Assembly (NCBI GenBank): GCA_015067125.1
Contig: SVNB01000022.1
Coordinates: 1 to 18,530, forward strand
Reading direction: 5' to 3'
DNA: 18,530 nt
Source: Oscillospiraceae bacterium
GTDB lineage: Bacteria; Bacillota; Clostridia; Oscillospirales; Ruminococcaceae
Shown: positions 1-6,855 of the stretch, in pieces
Numbering within the stretch: the stretch's first letter is position 1
Layout: each line of letters starts with the position of its first letter
Notes under the pieces: generated by a model
The model's input: the letters and a program-made list of their open reading frames with translations, nothing else
Database searches by the model: none
What the model was told of the DNA's origin: nothing
Made by a program: the position numbers and the translations under genes

Positions 1-1206
1 AATAAACAGTTCCAGCGTGCCGGCCTTTTCTATTTTATCAATAAGCGGTTTTGCAAGGCAGGTTTCTCTGTTCACCACAATGTGAACGTCCTTTTCCATA
101 TCGCGCACGGCACCGGCCATGCCCACCGCGGCTCCAATGCAGTCCAGATCGCCGAAGCGGTGACCCATAACAAGCACGTTGGAGGAAGATTCTATAAGGT
201 CGCAAAGTGCCGCGCCGATAACACGGGTTTTTACCTTTGTTCTTTTTTCCACGCCTTTTGCAAAGCCGCCGTAAAATTCGTAACCGTTAAGGTTTTTAAC
301 CGCCGCCTGGTCGCCGCCGCGGCCAAGGGCCATTTCCAGCGCCTGCAAAGAAAATTCGTTAAGTTTATCAAGGGAATAATCGCCCCTTGCAACGCCTATG
401 GAAAGGGTTACGGGCAATTCTTCGCTGGTAAGAATTTTTCTTGCCCTGTCAAGAATGGAAAAGCGTTCTTCTTCCATCCGTTTAAGGTATTTTTCTTCCA
501 CAATGGCAACGTATTTGGAACTGGAATTTCGTTTTAAAAACGCGTGGTTTTCCGCAACAAAATCTTCAAAAAGCTTTTCAACCTCGCCTTTTATCCAGCT
601 TTTTTCGCTTTCTTTACAGTTGGCAAAAAGCTCTTCAAGGTTATCCAGCGTTATGGAAAGAACCGCCGGTCTGCTTTCGCTGTAAAGTTTTTCAACTTTT
701 CTTTCGTTGGTTCTGTCCACCAGATAAACCGCAAAAAGCTTTTCTCCCATTTCTTCGGAAGATGTGGCATATACGGAATAATTTCCGCCGCGGCAGATAA
801 CTTCGCATCCGCCGGGAGAAAAAACTTTTTCAAAATCATAACCTTCCAGCGCTTCGTGCACCGGTTTGCCAAAACACTCTTCGCCTTTCATAACCTCGTT
901 ATGAAAAATGCTGTTGGTCCAGATGATCTCTCCGGCTTCGTTGGTAACGGCAACGGGCATCGGGAATTTTACAAGAGCATCGCTTTTTACAGCGCCAAGC
1001 CTTCCGCCGATATATTCAAGAAATTTTCTGGAATCCTTTCTTGCAGAAAAAAGCCTCCATATTCCAAAAGCCGCCGCCAACACCGCTATAACTATCTGAA
1101 TATAGAATACTTTTTTGTCATAGGCGGCCGCCATAAAGGCAAACACCGCCATAATAATCATAAACGCAATAAGGGTAATTTCCAGAAGGTCGATTTTCTT
1201 TTTCAA
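1..1206 (-). CDS. gdpP: Cyclic-di-AMP phosphodiesterase GdpP, N-terminal part (3' end outside window)
   Basis: Membrane enzyme that hydrolyses c-di-AMP to 5'-pApA. The visible 402 residues give the family's domain order: two membrane helices (about residues 10-28 and 33-50), a PAS-like domain (about 80-175), a degenerate GGDEF domain ending in RGGDQ (296-300), then the start of the DHH phosphodiesterase domain with GHRFGDLDCIGA (348-359), matching the family's GHRxxDxDxxGA. The DHH triad itself and the DHHA1 domain lie beyond the left edge; family members have about 650 residues. Start: a TTG at 1204-1206, chosen because AGGAGG lies 8 nt upstream (1215-1220) and no ATG in this frame is as well placed. 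It has its own promoter (1265-1293). Family identity is confident; the TTG start is inference. Confidence 0.93.
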   Translation of the reverse strand, partial: MKKKIDLLEITLIAFMIIMAVFAFMAAAYDKKVFYIQIVIAVLAAAFGIWRLFSARKDSRKFLEYIGGRLGAVKSDALVKFPMPVAVTNEAGEIIWTNSIFHNEVMKGEECFGKPVHEALEGYDFEKVFSPGGCEVICRGGNYSVYATSSEEMGEKLFAVYLVDRTNERKVEKLYSESRPAVLSITLDNLEELFANCKESEKSWIKGEVEKLFEDFVAENHAFLKRNSSSKYVAIVEEKYLKRMEEERFSILDRARKILTSEELPVTLSIGVARGDYSLDKLNEFSLQALEMALGRGGDQAAVKNLNGYEFYGGFAKGVEKRTKVKTRVIGAALCDLIESSSNVLVMGHRFGDLDCIGAAVGMAGAVRDMEKDVHIVVNRETCLAKPLIDKIEKAGTLELFI

Positions 1207-1264
1207 TAGAATTGCCTCCTTCTGTTAAAAATTGGCATACTTTCACAGTATATATACAGTAATT

Positions 1265-1293
1265 ATTATAACAAAAGCCATACAAACTTGCAA
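1265..1293 (-). promoter_or_regulatory. Predicted sigma-A promoter of gdpP
   Basis: On the minus strand TTGCAA (1288-1293) is followed after 17 nt by a consensus TATAAT (1265-1270). The predicted transcript starts near 1258, about 50 nt before the TTG start. The region is strongly AT-rich (1240-1340). A short palindrome, GTATATATAC, lies around the predicted start point. Confidence 0.7.
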
Positions 1294-1380
1294 TAAGATG
1301 TATTAATATTTTTATTATATTATTAAATAAGCTTTTTACATAAGAATGATAATTCCAACAAACCTGTGCGGACGCCAAAA

Positions 1381-1606
1381 AAACACAGCCGGGTGAACGA
1401 GGTAAAATGAAAATCCGTTGCCGACCCCGAGCGGCGACGGTGGATATTCGGAATCGCTATCTTTCGGTGGTGAGTTTATTCCCCCTTAATTTTAAAGGGG
1501 AGTCGCTCGCGGGAGCGAGCGGGTAGGGGTTTAAAACTTTTCTTTTCAGGCACTACCCGGTTTCTTTTGGTTTCAAAAGAAATGGGGTAGTATATCTATA
1601 AAACGG
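1381..1606. other. Non-coding stretch with several hairpins (left part of repeat block A)
   Basis: No credible gene. It holds CCCCTT/AAAGGGG (about 1482-1500), a GC-rich hairpin CGCTCGC-GGGA-GCGAGCG (1504-1521), and a long near-perfect hairpin with 18-nt arms and a GTTT loop (arms 1552-1569 and 1574-1591; one G-G mismatch and one G-T pair). The structure density resembles that of the repeat modules immediately to the right. Confidence 0.6.
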
Positions 1607-1855
1607 CAATCCCTCCGGGTTCTTGGTTATCCCTCTTCCACCGCCGCAAGCGGCGGTCCCCCTTCCCCTCTGGGAAGGCTGCCCTCCGGGATACCTGTTT
1701 GCGGCGGGAGCAAAGCCCCCGCCCTACTGTAAATTGGTTGTTTTTTGCGGAACGGTAAGGACCGTTCCCTACGGTGCTGTGGCAAACGGGCAGACAATAT
1801 CCGCCCCTACGGTAAATTTAAAAACATCAACTTTCAATTTTTATCTTTCAACTAA
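1607..1855 (-). repeat. Intergenic palindromic repeat, block A
   Basis: Positions about 1607-1771 match, in inverted orientation, 18056-18220, with only a handful of differences over about 165 nt. Contained palindromes include CCGCCGC-AAG-CGGCGG, GGCGGG/CCCGCC (about 1701-1724) and GGAACGGT-AAGG-ACCGTTCC (about 1749-1768), followed by CTACGG. The right end (about 1805-1855) also resembles the reverse complement of 17811-17862, so the repeat abuts the rnhA terminator just as block C abuts the psuG terminator, in the same orientation relative to the gene. No ORF is conserved between copies, so it is treated as non-coding. Confidence 0.85.
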
Positions 1856-1883
1856 AAAAGCGCCCTTTTGTAAAGGCGCTTTT
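1856..1883 (-). terminator. Intrinsic terminator of rnhA
   Basis: Arms AAAAGCGCC (1856-1864) and GGCGCTTTT (1875-1883). Read on the minus strand, the hairpin follows the rnhA stop by a few bases and runs into a six-T tract. Confidence 0.85.
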
Positions 1884-1886
1884 GGG

Positions 1887-2324
1887 TTATTTAAGCTTCT
1901 GCCATTCTGATACAGCCATTGCGTCACAGCGTTCGTTTTCCGGGTGGCCGGCATGGCCTTTGATCCATTTAAATTCCACCTTGTGGATTTTAAGCAGTTC
2001 AAGCAGTTTTTCCCACAAATCCGGGTTAAGCGCCGGCTCACCGCCGCTGCGCTTCCAGCCTTTTTTTCTCCAGCCTTCCGCCCAGCCAAGAGTAACCGCA
2101 TCTGCAACGTATTTGGAATCCGTCACCACCGTAACCTTGCACGGTTCTTTAAGGGCTTCCAGCCCGTTTATAACGGCGGTAAGTTCCATACGGTTATTGG
2201 TGGTGTTTTTTTCTCCGCCGCAAAGTTCCTTTTCGTGCTCTCCAAAACGCAGAATTGTTCCCCAGCCGCCGGGGCCGGGGTTACCGGAACAGGCTCCGTC
2301 TGTAAAAATCATGACCTCTTTCAT
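1887..2324 (-). CDS. rnhA: Ribonuclease HI
   Basis: Cytoplasmic endonuclease that cuts the RNA strand of RNA:DNA hybrids. The 145-residue protein is close to the E. coli enzyme in length and carries every catalytic position: D9 (TDGACSGNPG), E47 (NRMEL), D69 (TDSKYV), H124 (KGHAGHPEN) and D134 (ERCDAMA). It also has the basic, Trp-rich handle (WAEGWRKKGWKR, 81-92) of the E. coli type. Start: the ATG at 2322-2324, because AGAGG is 8 nt upstream; an in-frame GTG three codons earlier overlaps that site and is unlikely. It is monocistronic, with its own promoter (2356-2384) and terminator, and is divergent from rnjA. Confidence 0.96.
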   Translation of the reverse strand: MKEVMIFTDGACSGNPGPGGWGTILRFGEHEKELCGGEKNTTNNRMELTAVINGLEALKEPCKVTVVTDSKYVADAVTLGWAEGWRKKGWKRSGGEPALNPDLWEKLLELLKIHKVEFKWIKGHAGHPENERCDAMAVSEWQKLK

Positions 2325-2355
2325 CAAAGTCACCTCTCTTTTTGTTCTGAAAAAT

Positions 2356-2384
2356 ATGATAGCGGCATATTAAGAAAAAAGCAA
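2356..2384 (-). promoter_or_regulatory. Predicted sigma-A promoter of rnhA
   Basis: Minus-strand TTGCTT (2379-2384), a 17-nt spacer, then TATCAT (2356-2361). The predicted start lies about 25 nt upstream of the ATG. Confidence 0.6.
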
Positions 2385-2420
2385 GGTTTTTAAAATTATT
2401 TTTAAGCTTTTGAATTTTTA

Positions 2421-2449
2421 TTGACAATTACATTCAAAATAATTACAAT
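2421..2449 (+). promoter_or_regulatory. Strong predicted sigma-A promoter of rnjA
   Basis: Consensus TTGACA (2421-2426), a 17-nt spacer, then TACAAT (2444-2449). The predicted transcript starts near 2456, giving an untranslated leader of about 180 nt. Confidence 0.8.
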
Positions 2450-2455
2450 AATAGT

Positions 2456-2637
2456 AACAATTGTGACCGGACTAATTTAATAATTTTATTTTTCCAGGCT
2501 GTTTTTAACGGTTTGGAGTTTTTCTGTATGCAAATTATTGCAATAAGCCGCTTTTTTCGGCAAAAAACATTTATTTTTGTACTTAATTCGGAAAAATACA
2601 TAAATCAAAATCAAATTTTAAAAAAGGAGGACAAAAT
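2456..2637 (+). other. Long untranslated leader of rnjA
   Basis: About 180 nt between the predicted start of transcription and the TTG start codon. It is AT-rich with small inverted repeats: TGCAA/TTGCA (2529-2542) and GCCG/CGGC (2547-2561). I do not recognise a known riboswitch or leader class. With 2325-2455 (two divergent promoters) this accounts for the gene-less stretch. Confidence 0.5.
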
Positions 2638-4623
2638 TTGAACCATACTCAAAGAGCAAAACAGCAAAAATCAAATCTTGATAAACTCGATAAAATCCTT
2701 GCAAGCCTTCCGGAAGCGCAGTATGACCACAGCGAAGAAGACGCTTCTTCCAAAAAGCGCGGCCGTCCAAAGAAAAATCCGGCAGAAACCGCCAAAAAAA
2801 ATCCTTCTGCCAAAAAAACTTCTTCCAAAAAAGAAGCCGTAAAAAGCAATGGCGAAAAACAGAATCCGGAAAAGAAAAATTCCGGCTGGGGCTGGAACAG
2901 AAAAAAACGCGGCCGTCCCACCGCAGCTTCCAAAAATCCGCCGCTTAAAATCATCCCCCTTGGCGGACTTGGCGAAATCGGCAAAAACCTTACGGTTTAT
3001 GAATACGAAAACGAAATTATAATCGTGGACTGCGGCATGGCTTTTCCCGATGACGAAATGCTCGGCATCGACCTTGTTATTCCGGATTTTACCTATCTTG
3101 AAGAAAACAAGGATAAAATCAAGGGTCTTTTCATCACCCACGGCCACGAAGACCACATCGGTGCCGTACCCTATCTTCTTCAAAAGCTTAATATTCCGGT
3201 TTTCGCCACCCGCTTTTCCATGGCGCTTATCGAAAACAAGCTTGCGGAAAAAAATCTTCTTGGCAGCGCAAAGCTCAATATAGTAAAACCCGGCGATATT
3301 GTTGCCGCCGGAGTTATGAGCGTTGAATTCATCTACGTCAACCATTCCATTCCGGATTCCTGCGCGCTGGCAATACACACCCCTGCGGGTATTGTTATCC
3401 AGACCGGCGACTATAAAGTGGATTATACCCCGACCCGGGGCGGCGTAATTGACCTTGCCCGCTTTGGCGAACTGGGCAGCAAGGGCGTGCTTGCCCTTCT
3501 TTCGGATTCCACCAACGCCGAAAGACCCGGCGCCACCCCAAGCGAAAGAGTAGTCGGCGAAAGCTTTGACGTTCTTTTTAAAAACGGAGCGGAAAAACGC
3601 ATCATAGTGGCAACCTTTTCTTCCAACGTGCACCGCGTACAGATGGTAATAGATTCCGCCGTAAAATTCGGCAGAAAAGTTGCTGTTTCCGGCAGAAGCA
3701 TGGAACAGGTTGTGGCAAAAGCTCTGGAACTCGGCTACCTCGAAGCTCCGGAGGGCACCGTTATTTCCCTTGACGCAATCAACAGACTTCCGGAAAATGA
3801 AGTGTGCATAGTCACCACCGGCAGCCAGGGCGAACCCATGTCTGCCCTTACCAGAATGTCCACCGGCGACCATAAAAAAGTAAACATCACCTGCCGCGAT
3901 CTGGTCATTATTTCCGCGTATCCCATTCCCGGCAACGAAAAATACGTCGGCAAAGTGGTAAACGAACTTATGAAGCTTGGCGCGGAAGTGGTTTATGAAA
4001 AATACAGCCAGATTCACGTTTCCGGTCACGCCTGTCAGGACGAGCAGAAACTTATGCTTGCTTTGACAAAACCCCAGTATTTTATTCCCGTTCACGGTGA
4101 ATACAAGCACCTTAAAAAGCACAGCGATCTTGCTCTGCAAATGGGTATGCCGGAAGAAAACATCGTCATTCCGGAACTTGGCAGGGTTATCGAAGTTTCC
4201 GTAAACGAGATAACCGCCGTTTCCACCGTAACCGCCGGTGCCGTTCTTGTGGATGGCCTTGGCGTGGGCGACGTTGGCAACGTGGTTCTGCGCGACAGAA
4301 AACACCTTGGCGAAGACGGCATTATGGTGGTTTCCGTAACCCTTAGCGATAAGGGCGCGATTCTTGCCGGACCGGATATTCTTTCCCGCGGATTTGTATA
4401 TGTAAAAGACAGCGAAGAGCTTATTGAAAAAACAAAAGAAGTTGTGGAAAAGGCAGTGCTTTCCGGCATTGCGGAAAACAAGCGCGACTGGCAGAACCTT
4501 AAAACAAAAATCCGCGATGCTGCCGGCGGCTATATCTATACCGTCACCCAGCGTTCGCCCATGATTCTGCCCCTTATTAACGAAATAAAAGAAAAAGATT
4601 TCAACAAAGAGGAAAATCAATAA
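2638..4623 (+). CDS. rnjA: Ribonuclease J with basic AT-hook-like N-terminal extension
   Basis: Metallo-beta-lactamase/beta-CASP ribonuclease with 5'-to-3' exo- and endonuclease activity in mRNA decay and rRNA maturation. Of 661 residues, the catalytic part starts near 103 (LKIIPLGGLGEIGKN). It shows HGHEDH at 168-173 (motif II zinc site), then NHSIPDS, GDYKVD, TFSSNVHR, GSQGEPMSAL, the beta-CASP HVSGHA, and YFIPVHGEY. The first ~100 residues are extra relative to B. subtilis RNase J1 (555 residues): they are Lys/Ser/Asn-rich, probably disordered, and hold two AT-hook-like cores, KKRGRPKK (39-46) and KKRGRP (89-94). Start: TTG at 2638 with GGAGG 7 nt upstream (2626-2630). The next well-placed start would lie inside the conserved domain, so the extension is probably translated. 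Confidence 0.95.
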   Translation: MNHTQRAKQQKSNLDKLDKILASLPEAQYDHSEEDASSKKRGRPKKNPAETAKKNPSAKKTSSKKEAVKSNGEKQNPEKKNSGWGWNRKKRGRPTAASKNPPLKIIPLGGLGEIGKNLTVYEYENEIIIVDCGMAFPDDEMLGIDLVIPDFTYLEENKDKIKGLFITHGHEDHIGAVPYLLQKLNIPVFATRFSMALIENKLAEKNLLGSAKLNIVKPGDIVAAGVMSVEFIYVNHSIPDSCALAIHTPAGIVIQTGDYKVDYTPTRGGVIDLARFGELGSKGVLALLSDSTNAERPGATPSERVVGESFDVLFKNGAEKRIIVATFSSNVHRVQMVIDSAVKFGRKVAVSGRSMEQVVAKALELGYLEAPEGTVISLDAINRLPENEVCIVTTGSQGEPMSALTRMSTGDHKKVNITCRDLVIISAYPIPGNEKYVGKVVNELMKLGAEVVYEKYSQIHVSGHACQDEQKLMLALTKPQYFIPVHGEYKHLKKHSDLALQMGMPEENIVIPELGRVIEVSVNEITAVSTVTAGAVLVDGLGVGDVGNVVLRDRKHLGEDGIMVVSVTLSDKGAILAGPDILSRGFVYVKDSEELIEKTKEVVEKAVLSGIAENKRDWQNLKTKIRDAAGGYIYTVTQRSPMILPLINEIKEKDFNKEENQ

Positions 4624-4626
4624 ACA

Positions 4627-4659
4627 AAAATACGGCAGGTATAAAACCTGCCGTATTTT
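4627..4659. terminator. Bidirectional intrinsic terminator after rnjA
   Basis: A perfect 14-bp stem, AAAATACGGCAGGT (4627-4640) with its complement (4646-4659), and an ATAAA loop. It lies 3 nt after the rnjA stop. Its right arm contains the first bases of the XRE gene's stop codon on the other strand, so it can serve both genes. Its core is duplicated at 5554-5582. Confidence 0.9.
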
Positions 4660-4876
4660 ATTTTAATTTTTTCGGTTCGTTCGTAAGCCCGGCAATATAA
4701 TCAATAGAAACATTATAGAACTTCGCTATTTTAATTATAAAATCAAACGGCGGTTCCCTTTTGCCCTGTTCATAATTTGTGTACGTTGTTTTATGCATGC
4801 CAAGCTTCTGAACAAGCTTATCCTGTGTTAAATCCGCGTCTTCACGCAAATCCCTTAATCTTGTATAGTGCTGCAT
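4658..4876 (-). CDS. Small XRE/Cro-C1 family transcriptional repressor
   Basis: 72-residue protein that is almost entirely one HTH_3 domain: LREDADLTQDKLVQKLGMHK holds helices 1-3, followed by TYTNYEQGKREPPFDFI and FYNVSIDYIAGL, typical of Cro/C1 regulators that end in a short tail. Start: ATG at 4874-4876, 8 nt after AGGGG; two codons just upstream (ATG and GTG) overlap or crowd that site. It is divergent from the 4986-5546 gene, with a palindromic operator between them, so autoregulation and control of that neighbour are inferred. Codon use differs from the housekeeping genes here: three of seven leucines are TTA, a codon absent from rnjA, psuG and pepF. This suggests recent acquisition. 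The target specificity cannot be read from sequence. Confidence 0.85.
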   Translation of the reverse strand: MQHYTRLRDLREDADLTQDKLVQKLGMHKTTYTNYEQGKREPPFDFIIKIAKFYNVSIDYIAGLTNEPKKLK

Positions 4877-4925
4877 CAACATCACCCCTTAACGGTAATA
4901 TTATGCGACAAAAACAGCTTTACCC

Positions 4926-4956
4926 TTGACAAAATACATCAAATGATGTATTTTGT
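4926..4956 (+). promoter_or_regulatory. Promoter with embedded 28-bp palindromic operator
   Basis: TTGACA (4926-4931) and TATTTT (4949-4954) with a 17-nt spacer direct transcription of the 4986 gene. A perfect palindrome with 13-bp arms, ACAAAATACATCA and its complement around a central AA (4929-4956), fills the spacer and overlaps both hexamers. A dimeric XRE repressor bound here would block RNA polymerase; the divergent XRE gene is the obvious candidate. Confidence 0.8.
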
Positions 4957-4985
4957 TGTTAACAAAACTTTCCGGAGGGTGAAAA

Positions 4986-5546
4986 ATGGAAACTGTAAAC
5001 AGAAAAAAGATGGAACAAGCCAGAAACAGCATAAGGTTTATGAACGGAAGCGACGTGACCTATGCCGAAATAAAAGCGGCACTGGAAGAAGTTATCGAAA
5101 ATTACGGAATAGAAGCCGTTGTGGAAGAAACCACCCTTTACGGCGGCGGACTTTTCTCAAAAGAAGAATCCTGTCTTGCTCTGGTAAATCCAAACCACAG
5201 AAACGACTATTATAAATTTTGCATCGTAAGGCGCGATGCAGGAAAAACCTGCACAGTTGATGTCTATTCTTTTGGTCAAAGCAAAAATATAAAACACGAG
5301 GATTTTGCGGCCAATACCCGTGTTTTTGACGGAAGCGGCGCAATGGGAACCGTTGGCGGTATGCTTGCCGGCGGCGCCATCGGAGCGGGCTTTGCCATAG
5401 GAAGCGCCGTTACCGGCGTTGCGAAGGCAGGCTTTAAAGCGGTTGCCAAAGGAATAAACGCTCTTATGCGCGACCCTGAAGCACTTGAACAGGAAAACGC
5501 CTGGTACAGCGCTGTTTATGCAGTATTTAACGAAGTAATCGCATAA
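4986..5546 (+). CDS. Protein of unknown function with glycine-rich hydrophobic segment
   Basis: 186 residues, family not recognised. Residues 1-110 look like a compact soluble alpha/beta domain (helical YAEIKAALEEVIENYGIEAV, then strand-like FCIVRRD and TCTVDVYSF). Residues 117-157 are small-residue-rich and hydrophobic, with repeated GxxxG spacing (GTVGGMLAGGAIGAG), like glycine-zipper or membrane-inserting helices. The C-terminus (158-186) is a mixed helix. No signal peptide. GGAGG (4974-4978) lies 7 nt before the ATG, so translation should be efficient once the promoter is de-repressed. It is the only gene under the XRE-type operator at 4929-4956 and ends at its own terminator. A membrane-active effector or a stress protein are possible; neither is shown by sequence. 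Confidence 0.75.
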   Translation: METVNRKKMEQARNSIRFMNGSDVTYAEIKAALEEVIENYGIEAVVEETTLYGGGLFSKEESCLALVNPNHRNDYYKFCIVRRDAGKTCTVDVYSFGQSKNIKHEDFAANTRVFDGSGAMGTVGGMLAGGAIGAGFAIGSAVTGVAKAGFKAVAKGINALMRDPEALEQENAWYSAVYAVFNEVIA

Positions 5547-5553
5547 AACCACA

Positions 5554-5582
5554 AAAACGGCAGGTATAAAACCTGCCGTTTT
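5554..5582. terminator. Intrinsic terminator, near-duplicate of the one after rnjA
   Basis: Perfect 12-bp stem AAAACGGCAGGT (5554-5565) / complement (5571-5582) with an ATAAA loop. The 21-nt core CGGCAGGT...ACCTGCCG is identical to 4633-4653. The stem is shorter by one TA on each arm, so pairing is kept. The flanking bases (ACAAAAA before, TTTTATTTTA after) also match. Confidence 0.88.
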
Positions 5583-5603
5583 ATTTTACGTTTTTTTAAG
5601 CCG

Positions 5604-6731
5604 TTATAAATTTTTCGGAACGATATTCAGTTCGCTTATAAATTCTTCGCATTCACCCTCCTGCCGCTCCTGTTCGGAATATTCGATATAAATATTCGAA
5701 AAAGCAACGTATCCGTCATACTGAATTATGTATGTCCGCAGATACCCGCCCGGTTCTCCGTTTTTGGAAGGATACGTAAGTTTTACATAACAGGCTTTTT
5801 CTGCGGAATGGAAAATATTTTCCACCGGAATAATATCCTCTTCAAAAACCAGAACGCTGCTTTTTGCCAAAAGCTCATCAAAGGTCCTGCCGGTATCTTT
5901 ATAAACCGTCAGCGAACCGAAAGGTTCATACAAATCTTTCTCTCTGTAAAAATTCAGACTTTCGTAATAGTTAAAAGGCTCTTTTCTGCTGCTGATGTAT
6001 CTTCCGGTATTGGTTTTTACATACCGCCAATCTGGATATGCATAGCCCGATATGACCATTTCTTCATCGGTATAAGTTTCGCTTTCCGGATCAGTAACAA
6101 AAAGTTCCGTTTTAAGGCCCCATTTTGGTCCGCTGTTTAGGGAAAAACTTTCGTAAAAAACCTTGCCTTCCGAAAAGCAGAAAACCGCTTCGTAATCATC
6201 GGTTTTAAGGGTGATTTTTTCGCCCTCTGCTTTTATTTCCGGATTTTCGTGAAAAATCACGTTTTCTTCTTTGTATGCGGAAAAAAACCTTACGGAATAA
6301 ATGCCGCCAAGCTTTTCTTCGAGGAACGAAACGTCGCAGAAATAACCGGAATAAAAATCGATCATATCTTTTTTTGTAATATGATATTCCTCTTTATCTT
6401 TCCCAAGATATTTTTCTCCGTCGTTCTTCGCGATAAAAAAATTATAAAGTCCCTGCGCAGAAATATCCTCCGGTTTTTCAAAGCCGCCGTATTCATAAAA
6501 ATCCATCCCGTCCATGGTGTGACAGTGAAAATAAAGGGCGCCTTCTGCCATGGCAAAAAGCTCTTCTTCGGCAGGAAGCTCCGGTTCTTTTGGAATTTTC
6601 TGTTCTTCTTCGTTTTCGGAATAAATCTGTTCTTCGCCGGCAATATTTTCTTTTGCGGGTTCTTCTTCATAACAGCCGGCAAAAACAAAAAGCAAAGCGG
6701 CAATTATCGGGCAAAGCAAAAATTTTTTCAT
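5604..6731 (-). CDS. Predicted lipoprotein of unknown function
   Basis: 375 residues. MKKFLLCPIIAALLFVFAGC is a type II signal peptide with lipobox FAGC and lipidated Cys20. It is followed by a Glu/Pro-rich linker (about 21-75) and a mostly hydrophilic, beta-rich body with many aromatic residues (YFHCHTMDGMDFYEYGGF, KYLGKDKEEYHIT). No catalytic motif or family recognised; an extracellular membrane-anchored protein is the safest statement. Start: the ATG at 6729-6731 because AAAGGAG lies just upstream and it heads the signal peptide; 18 codons of open frame before it lack these features. It lies downstream of ackA on the same strand but is separated from it by a strong terminator. No clear promoter of its own was found, so limited readthrough is possible. 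Confidence 0.82.
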   Translation of the reverse strand: MKKFLLCPIIAALLFVFAGCYEEEPAKENIAGEEQIYSENEEEQKIPKEPELPAEEELFAMAEGALYFHCHTMDGMDFYEYGGFEKPEDISAQGLYNFFIAKNDGEKYLGKDKEEYHITKKDMIDFYSGYFCDVSFLEEKLGGIYSVRFFSAYKEENVIFHENPEIKAEGEKITLKTDDYEAVFCFSEGKVFYESFSLNSGPKWGLKTELFVTDPESETYTDEEMVISGYAYPDWRYVKTNTGRYISSRKEPFNYYESLNFYREKDLYEPFGSLTVYKDTGRTFDELLAKSSVLVFEEDIIPVENIFHSAEKACYVKLTYPSKNGEPGGYLRTYIIQYDGYVAFSNIYIEYSEQERQEGECEEFISELNIVPKNL

Positions 6732-6810
6732 ACGTTTTGCTCCTTTCAAAAAAGGTTTCATCAATAAAGTCACTTTCCGGCGCAAAAATGTTGCAGATTT
6801 TATAAAAAAA

Positions 6811-6831
6811 GAGCACCGCGGCGCGGTGCTC
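6811..6831 (-). terminator. Intrinsic terminator of ackA
   Basis: GC-rich hairpin GAGCACCGC / GCGGTGCTC with a tight loop, flanked by A7 (6804-6810) and TTTT (6832-6835), so it can work on either strand. It follows the ackA stop by about 25 nt. Confidence 0.88.
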
Positions 6832-6855
6832 TTTTATGCTTATGTAATTAAAAAA

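Noticed and set aside
1118..1378. Short minus-strand frame upstream of gdpP
   Set aside because: It overlaps the gdpP promoter, ribosome binding site and first codons in another frame; the GdpP frame carries the conserved domains.
1381..1855. CRISPR array or tandem repeat in block A
   Set aside because: Repeated units are palindromes of differing sequence with no regular spacer length; no cas genes nearby.
1623..1910. Possible small gene inside repeat block A
   Set aside because: The frame is not preserved in the matching copy in block C; it is made of palindromes and runs into the rnhA terminator.
2671..4620. A 649-codon open frame antisense to rnjA
   Set aside because: It is the codon-aligned antisense frame of a clear RNase J gene, with Phe-, Gly- and Asn-heavy composition and no motifs; explained by avoidance of TTA, CTA and TCA codons in rnjA.
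4877..4985. A clear sigma-A promoter for the XRE gene on the minus strand
   Set aside because: A TAATAT is present near 4900, but no -35 at acceptable spacing was found (the nearest TTGTCA gives a 23-nt spacer), so none is listed.
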